The notes beneath the pieces were generated by a model. That model was given only the letters and a program-made list of their open reading frames with translations. It did not search any database and had not been told where the DNA came from. The position numbers were made by a program, and so were the translations under genes. From UBA6898 sp964463135 (GTDB taxonomy: Bacteria; Nitrospirota; Thermodesulfovibrionia; Thermodesulfovibrionales; UBA6898): DNA of 64,000 nt. Shown piece after piece: positions 43,541-51,962 of this stretch. The DNA is taken from NCBI GenBank assembly GCA_964463135.1, contig CAYXBA010000010.1:73205-137204 (forward strand), read 5' to 3'. The number at the start of each line of letters is the position of its first letter. The first letter of the stretch is position 1.

Positions 43541-44301
43541 ACATGCTGGAAGTCCAGGATCTCAGCAAGCGCTTCGGCGGACTGCAGGCAGTCGGCAATG
43601 TCAGCTTTACGGTGCCCGAGGGTGCGATCAAGGCCCTGATCGGGCCGAACGGTGCGGGCAAGACAACCCTGTTCAATCTGATTTCGGGCGTAATAACTCC
43701 GGACACAGGAGCGGTCATGTTCCGCAACGACAAAATTCACGGCCTCCAGCCCTTCCGGGTGGCTGCCAAAGGCATGTCGCGCACCTTTCAGCATATCCGC
43801 CTCTTTACGCATATGACCGCGCTCGAAAATGTGATGATCGGCAGGCATATGCACGGCAAGGCTGGCTTTCTGGCAGGCATGCTGAACCTGCCCCATACTG
43901 CACGGGAAGAGAAAAGGCTCAGGGAGCGCTCGCTTGAAATAATGGCATTCCTCGGCATAGCAGAATTTGCTGATACAGAGGCCACGAGTCTCGCATACGG
44001 ACAGCAGAGGATCCTCGAGATCGGCAGGGCCCTCGCCTGCGAACCAAAGCTGCTGCTTCTCGATGAACCTGCCGCAGGGCTGAATATGCGTGAAACAGCA
44101 GAGATGGCAAAGCTGATCACACGCATCCGCGATACCGGGGTGACCATACTGCTCGTGGAACACGACATGTCGCTTGTGATGAACATATCCGATGAGATCG
44201 TGGTGCTGAGCTACGGCCAGAAGATAGCTGACGACAAGCCGCTCGCCATCCAGAGAAATGAAGAGGTGATCAAGGTCTATCTGGGAGAGGACGATGCTTA
44301 G
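43537..44301 (+). CDS. livG: ABC transporter ATPase LivG
   Basis: A 254-residue ATPase. Walker A is GPNGAGKTT, the signature loop is SLAYGQQRILEIGRAL (a relaxed form of LSGGQ), and Walker B is LLLLDEPAAGLN. The extended helical insertion around residues 95-140 is typical of LivG. It overlaps livM upstream and livF downstream. Confidence 0.93.
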   Translation: MNMLEVQDLSKRFGGLQAVGNVSFTVPEGAIKALIGPNGAGKTTLFNLISGVITPDTGAVMFRNDKIHGLQPFRVAAKGMSRTFQHIRLFTHMTALENVMIGRHMHGKAGFLAGMLNLPHTAREEKRLRERSLEIMAFLGIAEFADTEATSLAYGQQRILEIGRALACEPKLLLLDEPAAGLNMRETAEMAKLITRIRDTGVTILLVEHDMSLVMNISDEIVVLSYGQKIADDKPLAIQRNEEVIKVYLGEDDA

Positions 44302-45031
44302 GATCAGGAACCTCGAATCCGGTTACGGAAACCTGAAGGTCCTGAGACATATTTCGATCCATGTCAGTGCCGGTGAGATCGTCACGATCATCGGGGCCAA
44401 CGGTGCAGGCAAGACCACATTCCTCAAGTCCATTGCAGGACTCATAAGACCGCGCGGCGGGGAGATCACTTTCGGGGACAAGGATATAACGCGCCTGGCG
44501 CCTGAACAGATCGTATTCTCAGGCTGCTCCCTTGTGCCTGAAGGAAGACAGGTCTTTGCGCCGATGACGGTCAAAGAGAATCTGATACTCGGCGGATATG
44601 TTCAGTACAGACGCGGGAAAAAGAAGGAGGTCGATGCTGACCTCCAGCGCATATATGAACTCTTCCCGCGCTTGCGGGAGCGTGAAGCACAGCTTGCCGG
44701 TACGCTCTCCGGCGGTGAACAGCAGATGCTGGCCATGGGCAGAGCCCTGATGGCGCGGCCGAAACTGATCATGATGGACGAACCTTCCATGGGCCTTGCG
44801 CCGCTGATCGTGAAGGACATCTTTTCGATCATCAGGCGTCTGCGTGACGAAGGCAGCACCGTACTCCTCGTCGAGCAGAACGCAAAAGCAGCTCTGGGCA
44901 TAGCAGACCGTGGTTATGTCCTTGAGACCGGGAGGATCATCCTGGAAGAGAATGCCGAGGACCTGCTGGCAAACCGCGATGTGCAGCGCGCGTATCTCGG
45001 CAGGGACCTGGATACGGAAACAACGATATAG
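44294..45031 (+). CDS. livF: ABC transporter ATPase LivF
   Basis: A 245-residue ATPase. Walker A is GANGAGKTT, signature LSGGEQQMLAMGRAL, Walker B LIMMDEPSMGLAP, H-loop LVEQNAK. It starts 8 bases inside the end of livG and completes the transporter. A gap of about 120 bp then separates it from the second ligase. Confidence 0.93.
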   Translation: MLRIRNLESGYGNLKVLRHISIHVSAGEIVTIIGANGAGKTTFLKSIAGLIRPRGGEITFGDKDITRLAPEQIVFSGCSLVPEGRQVFAPMTVKENLILGGYVQYRRGKKKEVDADLQRIYELFPRLREREAQLAGTLSGGEQQMLAMGRALMARPKLIMMDEPSMGLAPLIVKDIFSIIRRLRDEGSTVLLVEQNAKAALGIADRGYVLETGRIILEENAEDLLANRDVQRAYLGRDLDTETTI

Positions 45032-45153
45032 CAGCTGGCCCGGGGCGAAAGGCTAGGGGCTAAAATGTTGAAATAACAGCACGGGAATCGGCGGTTAAGG
45101 TGTGCCCCTTAGCCTTTTGCCTTTAGCCGATCGCCCATTTATGGAGGTTAATT

Positions 45154-46452
45154 ATGTTCTGGGAGCCTGAAAGAGAATGCATGGAGAGGGATGAACTGCG
45201 CCAGCTGCAGCTCGAGCAGTTGCAGGCTGCGGTCTCACGGGTGTACATGAATGTCCCCTTTTACCGGAAGAAGTTCGATGAGCTCGGCATAGACCCTGAT
45301 GAACTGCGGTCGCTCGAAGATATCCGCAAGCTGCCCTTCACCACCAAGAACGACCTCCGCGACAATTACCCCTATGGTCTTTTCGCCGTGCCGCTGCGGG
45401 AGGTCGTCAGGATCCATGCCTCATCCGGCACGACCGGTATGTCAACGGTCGTCGGGTACACAAAGAACGACATTAAGAACTGGTCGAACCTCGTGGCGCG
45501 CGTTCTCACAGCAGGCGGCGTGACCAAGGATGACGTTGTCCAGATAGCGTTCGGGTACAGCCTCTTCACCGGCGGCTTCGGGCTGCACTACGGCGCAGAA
45601 CGGATCGGCGCATCGGTCATCCCGATCTCGAGCGGCAACACCGCCCGCCAGATCAAGATCATGCAGGACTTCAAAACGACCGCACTGGTCTGCACGCCGA
45701 GCTATGCCCTGCTGATCGCCGATACGATCCAGGAGATGGGGATCGATACCAACGCGCTTTCCCTCAAATACGGCCTGTTCGGCGCTGAACCCTGGTCTGA
45801 AAAAATGCGGAAGGAGATCCAGGACAAGCTCAGGATCGTCGCAACAGACAACTACGGTCTGAGCGAGGTGATGGGTCCGGGCGTTGCCGGTGAATGCCTC
45901 GAGCGCAACGGCCTGCATATCAATGAAGATCATTTCCTGGTCGAGATCATCAACCCGGATACCCTTGAGCCGGTTGCACCCGGCGAGGTCGGTGAACTGG
46001 TAATAACGACGCTCACCAAGGAGGCCTTCCCGGTGATCAGGTTCAGGACACGCGACCTCACACGCCTCATGCCTGAACCCTGTCCCTGCGGCAGAAAGAC
46101 CATGCGGATGCAGCGCGTCATGGGAAGGACCGACGACATGCTGATCATCAGGGGCGTGAATGTCTTTCCGTCCCAGATAGAGAATGTGCTGATGAGCGTT
46201 GAGGGGACAGAACCGCACTATCAGATCGTTGTCGACCGCAAAGGCGCGCTTGATGAGGTGACCGTGATGGTCGAGGTTTCAGAGTCCATATTCTTTGACG
46301 AGATGAAGAAACAGACCGAGATCGTCGAGACGATCAGGAAACGTCTTGCCTCTGAGCTGAGCATATCAGTGCAGGTGAAGCTTGTCGAGAAGAAGACGAT
46401 CGAACGCACTGAGGGCAAGGCCAGAAGGGTGATCGATAACAGAAAGCTGTAA
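45154..46452 (+). CDS. paaK: Phenylacetate-CoA ligase 2
   Basis: A 432-residue AMP-forming ligase, a close paralogue of the gene at 38454. The same motifs are IHASSGTTGMSTVVGYTKND, FGYSLFTGGFGLHYGAE, YGLSEVMGPGVAGEC and RTDDMLIIRGVNVFPSQIE. A TGGAGG ribosome site precedes the ATG. Two copies flanking the transporter suggest different aryl acids or different directions of the reaction. The same inverted repeat family lies after both copies. Confidence 0.92.
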   Translation: MFWEPERECMERDELRQLQLEQLQAAVSRVYMNVPFYRKKFDELGIDPDELRSLEDIRKLPFTTKNDLRDNYPYGLFAVPLREVVRIHASSGTTGMSTVVGYTKNDIKNWSNLVARVLTAGGVTKDDVVQIAFGYSLFTGGFGLHYGAERIGASVIPISSGNTARQIKIMQDFKTTALVCTPSYALLIADTIQEMGIDTNALSLKYGLFGAEPWSEKMRKEIQDKLRIVATDNYGLSEVMGPGVAGECLERNGLHINEDHFLVEIINPDTLEPVAPGEVGELVITTLTKEAFPVIRFRTRDLTRLMPEPCPCGRKTMRMQRVMGRTDDMLIIRGVNVFPSQIENVLMSVEGTEPHYQIVVDRKGALDEVTVMVEVSESIFFDEMKKQTEIVETIRKRLASELSISVQVKLVEKKTIERTEGKARRVIDNRKL

Positions 46453-46455
46453 AAA

Positions 46456-46562
46456 CAGTGATTCGTAACTCGTAATTCGTGATTGGCGGAGCCAGCATGA
46501 AAGCAGGCTTCTGACACTGCCATTTATCTTTACACGGATCACGAATCACAAATCACGGATCA
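46456..46562. repeat. Paired GTGATTCGTAACTCGTAATTC-type repeats
   Basis: Left arm at about 46456-46484 and right arm at about 46534-46562 (CGGATCACGAATCACAAATC) are inverted relative to one another. They belong to the family seen at 39764-39862. Confidence 0.7.
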
Positions 46563-46647
46563 CGGTCAGCCGTTCTCCTTTTAGCAGAAACACAGCGGGA
46601 TAAGTTAGAATAGCTGCATATTACCAAAGACAAGTGAGGATAAACCG

Positions 46648-47676
46648 ATGAGTTTTCAGTATGTCCGTGAGATGCCGAGCGTAAAAGAGGTCATGCAGAC
46701 CATGCCCCTGTCCGTTGGCCTGAAGAAGATCAAAAAGCAGCGGGACGAGGAGATCAGGGCCGTCTTTGAAGGCACCAGCGAAAAGCTTCTGGTGATCATC
46801 GGACCGTGTTCGGCTGACAATGCCGATTCTGTCTGCGAGTATGTCGCACGGTTGGCGAAACTGCAGGAAGAGACAAAGGAGAAACTGATCATCATTCCCC
46901 GCATCTATACGAACAAGCCCCGCACCACCGGTGAAGGGTACAAGGGCATGGCGCATCAGCCGAAACCTTCTGAAGAACCGAACATGCTCAAGGGCCTGAA
47001 GGCGATACGCAAGATGCATATACGCGCGCTTGAAGAATCCCATCTGCCTGCTGCAGATGAGATGCTCTATCCGGGCAATTATCCCTACCTCGAAGACATA
47101 CTGAGCTATGTGGCGGTCGGAGCACGGTCAGTAGAGAACCAGCTTCACCGGCTGACGATCAGCGGCCTTGATATCCCTTCCGGCATGAAGAACCCCACAG
47201 GCGGCGACCTTGAGGTGATGCTCAACTCCGTGCAGGCAGCGCAGCTGCCCCACGTTTTTGTGTACAACAGCTGGGAAGTGAAGACCGACGGGAATCCCCT
47301 GGCCCACTGCATTGTCCGCGGCGCGGTTGACCCGTACGGCACGAACATTCCGAACTATCATTACGAGGACCTCAAGCGTCTTGCAGAGTCTTACAAGAAG
47401 CGCAACCTTGCAAACCCTGCTGTCATTGTTGATACGAACCATGCGAACTCCAACAAGAAATTCCATGAACAGCCGAGGATCGCCAAAGAGGTGATGAAGA
47501 ACCGCGAAGATTCGAAAACCCTCAGGCGCAAGATCAAGGGCTTTATGATCGAGAGCTATCTGGTCGAAGGGACCCAGAAGATCAGCGAGAACGTGTATGG
47601 CAAGTCGATCACCGACCCCTGTCTTGGATGGGAAGACTCGGAGCGGCTCCTCAGAGATCTGGCAGATTACGAGTAA
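46648..47676 (+). CDS. 3-deoxy-7-phosphoheptulonate synthase, AroG/F/H type
   Basis: A 342-residue class I-alpha enzyme joining PEP and erythrose-4-phosphate, the first step of aromatic amino acid synthesis. Clear motifs are VIIGPCSADNADSV, IPRIYTNKPRTTGEGYKGM, the ARSVENQLHRL segment (a variant of ARTTESQ), and VDTNHANSNKKFHEQ. A second, unrelated-type DAHP synthase is encoded at 54821. It is a single gene between the ligase and the RRM gene. Confidence 0.92.
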   Translation: MSFQYVREMPSVKEVMQTMPLSVGLKKIKKQRDEEIRAVFEGTSEKLLVIIGPCSADNADSVCEYVARLAKLQEETKEKLIIIPRIYTNKPRTTGEGYKGMAHQPKPSEEPNMLKGLKAIRKMHIRALEESHLPAADEMLYPGNYPYLEDILSYVAVGARSVENQLHRLTISGLDIPSGMKNPTGGDLEVMLNSVQAAQLPHVFVYNSWEVKTDGNPLAHCIVRGAVDPYGTNIPNYHYEDLKRLAESYKKRNLANPAVIVDTNHANSNKKFHEQPRIAKEVMKNREDSKTLRRKIKGFMIESYLVEGTQKISENVYGKSITDPCLGWEDSERLLRDLADYE

Positions 47677-47818
47677 CAGGGCTGAAACGCACCACAGAAG
47701 CCGGTCTTCATCTTCCGTAAGACCGTTCTGCATATTGCTTCGAACGAGTTCCTGGCCGGACATTTTACAAATGCTGCTATTTTGTATATAGTAGTGGGGT
47801 AACTTTAGGAGTTGAGGG

Positions 47819-47855
47819 AACCTCAGAGGCTCTCAAAGTCTTTGAGGTTTTTTAT
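47819..47855 (+). terminator. Hairpin with T-run in the leader of the RRM gene
   Basis: AACCTCA (47819-47825) pairs with TGAGGTT (47842-47848), with inner pairing CAAAG/CTTTG, followed by TTTTTATTG. It lies just upstream of the RRM gene's ribosome site, so it may be the DAHP synthase terminator or a leader attenuator for the RRM-S21 unit. Confidence 0.55.
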
Positions 47856-47882
47856 TGTATGAACCTAACAGGAGGAAGTACC

Positions 47883-48236
47883 GTGGAAAAGAAGCTGTAT
47901 GTCGGCAATATCTCATTTCAGGCAACAGAGGATGATCTGAGAGAACTCTTCGCAAAAAGCGGCGAAGTGGAATCTGTAAAGATGATCACTGACCAGTTTA
48001 CCGGCAAGCCGAAGGGCTTTGGCTTTGTGGAGATGGCGAACGAAGAAGATGCAAAGAATGCGATCGCCGCTCTGAATGGTACTAACTTCATGGACAGGGC
48101 AATCACGGTAGCAGAGGCAAAACCCCAGCAGCCAAGAGAAAAACGCGGCTTCGGCGGCGGTGGCGGCAGAGGCGGTTTTGGCGGCGGCAAGGGCGGCTTC
48201 GGCGGCGGCAAAGGCTACGGAAGGGATCGGGGATAA
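47883..48236 (+). CDS. RRM-type glycine-rich RNA-binding protein
   Basis: A 117-residue protein starting at a GTG 5-7 bases after AGGAGGAAG. Residues 1-80 form an RNA recognition motif with RNP2 (KLYVGNISF) and RNP1 (KGFGFVEM), then a Gly-Arg/Lys-rich tail (GGGGGRGGFGGGKGGFGGGKG). Such proteins bind single-stranded RNA and are often cold-induced. S21 follows after three bases, a linkage that suggests a translation-related role. Confidence 0.9.
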   Translation: MEKKLYVGNISFQATEDDLRELFAKSGEVESVKMITDQFTGKPKGFGFVEMANEEDAKNAIAALNGTNFMDRAITVAEAKPQQPREKRGFGGGGGRGGFGGGKGGFGGGKGYGRDRG

Positions 48237-48239
48237 TCA

Positions 48240-48446
48240 TTGGATATTAAAGTCACAGGAAATGATGTCGAAAAAGCACTGAAGGTTTTGAAGCGCCAGC
48301 TTCAGAAAGAGGGGCTTTTCCGCGAGATCAAACAGAGGAGCTTTTACGAAAAACCCTCTGAAAAAGACAAGCGGAAGCGCAGAGAAGCCCAGAAGAAACG
48401 CCTGAAGGCCCTGAAGGCCAGAAGGCCGATCAAGAAGACCGATTAG
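48240..48446 (+). CDS. rpsU: Ribosomal protein bS21
   Basis: A 68-residue basic protein of the small ribosomal subunit. It shows the bS21 signature VEKALKVLKRQLQKEGLFREIKQRSFYEKPSEKDKRKRREAQKK. It begins at a TTG three bases after the RRM stop, with GGGGA about 6 bases upstream. It helps base-pairing of mRNA with 16S rRNA at initiation. Confidence 0.9.
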   Translation: MDIKVTGNDVEKALKVLKRQLQKEGLFREIKQRSFYEKPSEKDKRKRREAQKKRLKALKARRPIKKTD

Positions 48447-48518
48447 GCTTGGTTAGCGTTCAGCCGCCGGGTCCTGGCAGACTGCCGGGATCAGGCTTTT
48501 CGGCTGAGCTGTTATCTT

Positions 48519-48542
48519 AGAGAAAAAGGGTTCCCGGAACCC
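48519..48542 (-). terminator. Rho-independent terminator for the MFS gene
   Basis: GGGTTC-CCG-GAACCC at 48528-48542 forms a hairpin; on the leftward strand it is followed by TTTTTCT. It lies just after the 3' end of the leftward transporter gene and may also stop the converging S21 transcript. Confidence 0.7.
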
Positions 48543-48571
48543 TGATGTCTGCAATCCTTCAATGCGGGACC

Positions 48572-49831
48572 TTACGATCCGCTAATCTCTTCGCGTAACT
48601 TCTCCTTCGGTTTTCTCAGGAACAGCGTGAGCAGGATCGCACTGCCTGCGAGTGCTGCTGCCATGGAGAAACTTGAAGAAAAACTGCCGGTCTTTTCAGC
48701 CAATATTCCCGCAACAGAAGGTCCCGCGATCTGGCCGAATCCGAAGATAAAGGTCACGAGGCCAAATGCTGCGGGTGCATTCCGCGCACCCACATAATCG
48801 CCCACTGCAGCGGCCATGATCGAGGGTATGGACCACGCAACGATCCCAAAAAAAAAGATCGAGAGATACAGAAACGGTCCTGGCAGGCCTGAGGCTACCA
48901 GCATATAAGCCATGGTCTGCAGGGAAAAGACAATGATCAGTCCGGCCTTCCTGCCGAGTTTATCAGAGAGCGTACCGAATACCGGTCCGGAGAAAAGGCT
49001 CAGAAATCCGACCCACGCCCAGAAATTGCCTGCAAGGGCCTCCGAAAATCCCCGTTCCTTCACCAGCGTTGTCACGATGAACGTTGCATAGATTACATAG
49101 GTATAGCCGAAGAGAAAATAGATAATGCCGAGAAAATAGATCATCCCTTCTTTATAGACATTCACCTTCGGCCTCGGCGCTGGCTGCACAGCACCTGTTT
49201 CATCGCTGCCGACCGGCAAAAGGCCCATTTCTTCGGGTCTGTTCCGCAGAAACAGAACACCCAATATGGCAATCGCAGTAACCATGCCGCTCAAGATAAG
49301 CCAGCTCGTCCGCCATCCCTCACTGCCTGCCACACCATTCACATACGGTATGAGCTTGCCGGACAGCATGATCGCAAAGCCGCTCCCGATCACGATGAAC
49401 CCGGCTGCCTTTCCGCGTTTCTTCGCCTTGAACCAGGCAGAGGCAAGTCCCATGACCGGCACGTTCACAGCGCCGCTGCCGATGCCGGTGATCATATAGA
49501 GCAGCAGCACCTGGACAAAGGTCCTGGCCTGACTGACGACTGCCATCGAAAGGCCGACCAGCAGCAGCGAGAAAAAAATAAACCTGCGCGGCCCAATCCT
49601 GCCGGCGAAATGACCGCTCACCAGCACAGAGATGAGATAGCCGAGGAAGTTGCCGGTGCTGATGTACCCCATCTGCGAGTACGAGAGCTTCAGGGTTGAT
49701 GCCATGGACGGCAGGAGCATGCCAAGCGCAAACCGGCCGAAACCGAGACAGGCCATGATGCAGAGCATGCCGGTAAAGACTATTACCCAGCCGTAATGAA
49801 AGGGGGGATTATTTTTTTCAGTATTTTTCAC
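48572..49831 (-). CDS. Major facilitator superfamily transporter
   Basis: A protein of about 419 residues with 12 predicted membrane helices. It shows FHYGWVIVFTGMLCIMACLGFGRFALGMLLPSM, the loop motif GHFAGRIGPRRFIFF, and in the second half SDKLGRKAGLIIVFSLQ. It resembles the YbfB/OFA-like MFS group. The frame stays open farther upstream but those residues do not look like a membrane protein; a GTG at 49829-49831 (VKNTEKNNPPF) was chosen, without a clear ribosome site. Substrate unknown. Confidence 0.82.
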   Translation of the reverse strand: MKNTEKNNPPFHYGWVIVFTGMLCIMACLGFGRFALGMLLPSMASTLKLSYSQMGYISTGNFLGYLISVLVSGHFAGRIGPRRFIFFSLLLVGLSMAVVSQARTFVQVLLLYMITGIGSGAVNVPVMGLASAWFKAKKRGKAAGFIVIGSGFAIMLSGKLIPYVNGVAGSEGWRTSWLILSGMVTAIAILGVLFLRNRPEEMGLLPVGSDETGAVQPAPRPKVNVYKEGMIYFLGIIYFLFGYTYVIYATFIVTTLVKERGFSEALAGNFWAWVGFLSLFSGPVFGTLSDKLGRKAGLIIVFSLQTMAYMLVASGLPGPFLYLSIFFFGIVAWSIPSIMAAAVGDYVGARNAPAAFGLVTFIFGFGQIAGPSVAGILAEKTGSFSSSFSMAAALAGSAILLTLFLRKPKEKLREEISGS

Positions 49832-50148
49832 AATGCACAATATACCATTGTTTGAGCATAAAGCTAAAGGAGGCCAACGACAACGCGGCAGGGACAGAGA
49901 GTGCGTAACCTTCTGTTTTGCACGAACACTTTCATAAACATTTCCCCTGCCGAGTATAACGGATAAGCCGGTCGGCCACGCATAGACAACAAGACTTTCC
50001 CAATACCCATTTAGCATGGGGTATAATCATCCATAAGGGTAACTGCCAGAATATCGCCCGTTCAAAGTAGATAAGCAAAACAACACGTCTGCTGATTTTG
50101 ATGATCGGTATGTGGTTATACCGTAAGATTAAGAATGGGGGTTACTCA
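49832..50148. other. Intergenic region upstream of the divergent small lipoprotein
   Basis: About 317 bp. A TATAAT at 50022-50027 precedes the rightward lipoprotein gene but no good -35 is 17 bp away. A TAAAGGAGG sequence at about 49865 is not followed by a start codon at suitable spacing. Nothing else recognisable. Confidence 0.5.
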
Positions 50149-50379
50149 ATGAAAGAGATCATAGTTGCAGGAATAATTCTCATTTTGGCTGGATGCGGTC
50201 CTGCAATCATAGGGGACCAGAATGCTGACTCGATACCCGAAGGGTGGTATAGCCCGGTAAAAACAGATATACAGCTTTCAGATGACAGGGAACAATGCCG
50301 TACCCTATGTGGAACCGCCTGAAACGTGTCACTGTGTGAGTCCTTCTGTATGAAGGGCAGAGGATATGTTTGGCGCTGA
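50149..50379 (+). pseudogene. Small lipoprotein gene interrupted by an in-frame TGA
   Basis: The ATG after GGGGG opens a 57-residue lipoprotein: MKEIIVAGIILILAGCGPAI with lipobox LAGC, then EGWYSPVKTDIQLSDDREQCRTLCGTA and TGA at 50320-50322. In the same frame the sequence continues NVSLCESFCMKGRGYVWR to a TGA at 50377-50379. A CMxxRGY ending is common in small lipoproteins, so the tail looks genuine. This suggests a nonsense mutation. Selenocysteine is possible in principle but no SECIS-like hairpin was identified. Confidence 0.5.
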
Positions 50380-50422
50380 TGCGTTCTTGCAGGGCACGGC
50401 ACGCTGAGGTCACGATACCATT

Positions 50423-51028
50423 TCAGAGATCAGTAAACTCGACACTATTCAAAACAGTCGTTGCCTTTTCAACAAACATCAGGTCTCTTTCTCCGGGGTA
50501 ATAGCGCTGTGAGAATACAACGCTGATCCCGACGCTCTTGTTCCTCGGATGCGCGCAGGTAAGTGCCAGGGCCTCAAGGATCATGCCTCCTGATCTGCCT
50601 GAACTCTTGATGGCAGACAGGTCTTCGGTCACCATATGGGACCTGACGCAGTCGGTGCCCTTTCCCGGGAGCAGAGCAATATCATGCTTCTTTATTCTGA
50701 AGCGCGCAGGGTCTGTGTCCTTAAGCTGGCCCTCTTTGACCAGGCGGACAAATTCTTCGCTCGTTTTAAAAGCAGGCAGTCTGAACGGGGTCGCCTGAAT
50801 GGCATAGGTCTCATCCGTATTGTACCCGAACGTTATGATCGTCAATTGGTAGTCATCCCGCCCCGCAATGATCCAGCCTGCTTCGTTGAGCGGCATAAGC
50901 GAATAACCCTTCTGCACAATTCGTTTCGGCGGGAGCTGGACCTCCGGACTCTGCGGCTGCGGCGTAGAAGCACACGAAGCAATGATCAATGAAATGCAGA
51001 GCATACCAACCAATTTCAATAACTTCAT
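50423..51028 (-). CDS. Predicted lipoprotein, unknown function
   Basis: A 201-residue lipoprotein with an ATACAGGAGGAAG ribosome site before the ATG at 51026-51028. The signal MKLLKLVGMLCISLIIASCAST has a good lipobox (IASC). The mature part has a Pro-rich linker, then a mixed domain (GWIIAGRDDYQLTIITFGYNTDETYAIQ; ALTCAHPRNKSVGISVVFSQRY) without recognised motifs. It lies beside the small array-like gene 51137-51427. Confidence 0.68.
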   Translation of the reverse strand: MKLLKLVGMLCISLIIASCASTPQPQSPEVQLPPKRIVQKGYSLMPLNEAGWIIAGRDDYQLTIITFGYNTDETYAIQATPFRLPAFKTSEEFVRLVKEGQLKDTDPARFRIKKHDIALLPGKGTDCVRSHMVTEDLSAIKSSGRSGGMILEALALTCAHPRNKSVGISVVFSQRYYPGERDLMFVEKATTVLNSVEFTDL

Positions 51029-51136
51029 CTTACTTCCTCCTGTATGTATGCTCATTTTAGTCCAGCGCGAAAAACTAGTTTTTGTCAAAACCAAACCAGC
51101 GTTATTCCGCGTCAGATTTGGCACTTCCCATTTTAG

Positions 51137-51427
51137 CTATTCAGGCATTTTGCTTTTGGGCGGAATTTTGAGTACCTTCCCAAAAGAGGATACATAAACA
51201 TCAAAAGTTGCTCCAGTTATTGCGTCATTATATTCTGCACTAAAAACCCAACATGGAGTAAGTCCAGGCGCACCAAATAAGGCCAAATGGGTATTTAATG
51301 GTGAAAGTGATCCAGGAAAGCTCTGAGCAACTTTTTCGGCTTGTCTTTTTGCTGTTATATATGAAGCAAATAGCCCCATAGTAGCAGTAATGAACAAAAG
51401 CAGTATTCCGATAATCAGTCTTTTCAT
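51137..51427 (-). CDS. Small anchored or exported protein, unknown
   Basis: A 96-residue protein starting at the ATG at 51425-51427. One N-terminal hydrophobic helix (MKRLIIGILLLFITATMGLFASYI) anchors or exports it, followed by a short domain with CWVFSAEYNDAITGATFDVYVSSFGKVLKI. The base composition is AT-richer than neighbours. Its 5' side carries the same promoter module as two genes at 32 and 34 kb, so it is likely part of the same acquired gene pool. Confidence 0.55.
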   Translation of the reverse strand: MKRLIIGILLLFITATMGLFASYITAKRQAEKVAQSFPGSLSPLNTHLALFGAPGLTPCWVFSAEYNDAITGATFDVYVSSFGKVLKIPPKSKMPE

Positions 51428-51502
51428 ATTTTTTGTGCTAACATTGTTTTTTGTCGCATGCGTTCTTTTCGTGATTATAGAGGCAATAAAAGGCATGGTC
51501 AA
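51428..51502 (-). promoter_or_regulatory. Repeated 5' module, copy 3, with near-consensus sigma70 promoter
   Basis: Leftward: TTGACC (51502-51497), 17-bp spacer (51496-51480), TATAAT (51479-51474), then CGCATGCG and ACAATGTTAGC before the ATG at 51427. Similarity to copy 2 continues upstream into a TATCTCCCCGAAAAGAAAC segment near 51528-51546 (34354-34383 region in copy 2). Confidence 0.7.
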
Positions 51503-51662
51503 GGGAAATCCAATATTTGAGGCTGTGTATCTCCCCGAAAAGAAACAGTAGTGATTAACAACTGAAGTCTGGCAAGCAACAACCCTTGAAGAAAGAAATA
51601 ACAGGCATGCTTGCCGATAGCGGTCCAAATATGATACCTTATTAAGACCGGAGGTTATAGCC

Positions 51663-51962
51663 ATGAATACAAAGGAAGATATCCGTCCTGTAACGTATCT
51701 GAAGTCCCGCGCTGCTGACCTGCTGGAGCAGATTAACACAACCCACCGCCCTGTCATCATCACACAGAACGGCGAGGCCCGGGGCGTGCTTCAGGACCCT
51801 GAGTCGTATGACCGCTTGAGAACTGCCATTGGCCTTCTGAAACTCATCGCCCAGGGAGAGGAAGATGTCCGTGCAGGCAGATTGACTGATCAGGACACTC
51901 TTTTCGATCGCATCGAATCCGGGCTCAAGCTAAAGAAACGCCATAAACAGATTGATGAGTAA
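51663..51962 (+). CDS. Phd/YefM-family antitoxin
   Basis: A 99-residue antitoxin. The N-terminal DNA-binding/dimerisation fold shows DIRPVTYLKSRAADLLEQINTTHRPVIITQNGEARGVLQDPESYDRL; the C-terminal arm (DRIESGLKLKKRHKQIDE) wraps the toxin. It overlaps the toxin gene by 8 bases, typical of a co-translated pair. Confidence 0.9.
   Translation: MNTKEDIRPVTYLKSRAADLLEQINTTHRPVIITQNGEARGVLQDPESYDRLRTAIGLLKLIAQGEEDVRAGRLTDQDTLFDRIESGLKLKKRHKQIDE

Noticed and set aside
50320..50322. TGA as selenocysteine codon
   Set aside because: No SECIS-like hairpin was identified after the TGA and the protein is a small lipoprotein, not a known selenoprotein class; a nonsense mutation is simpler.
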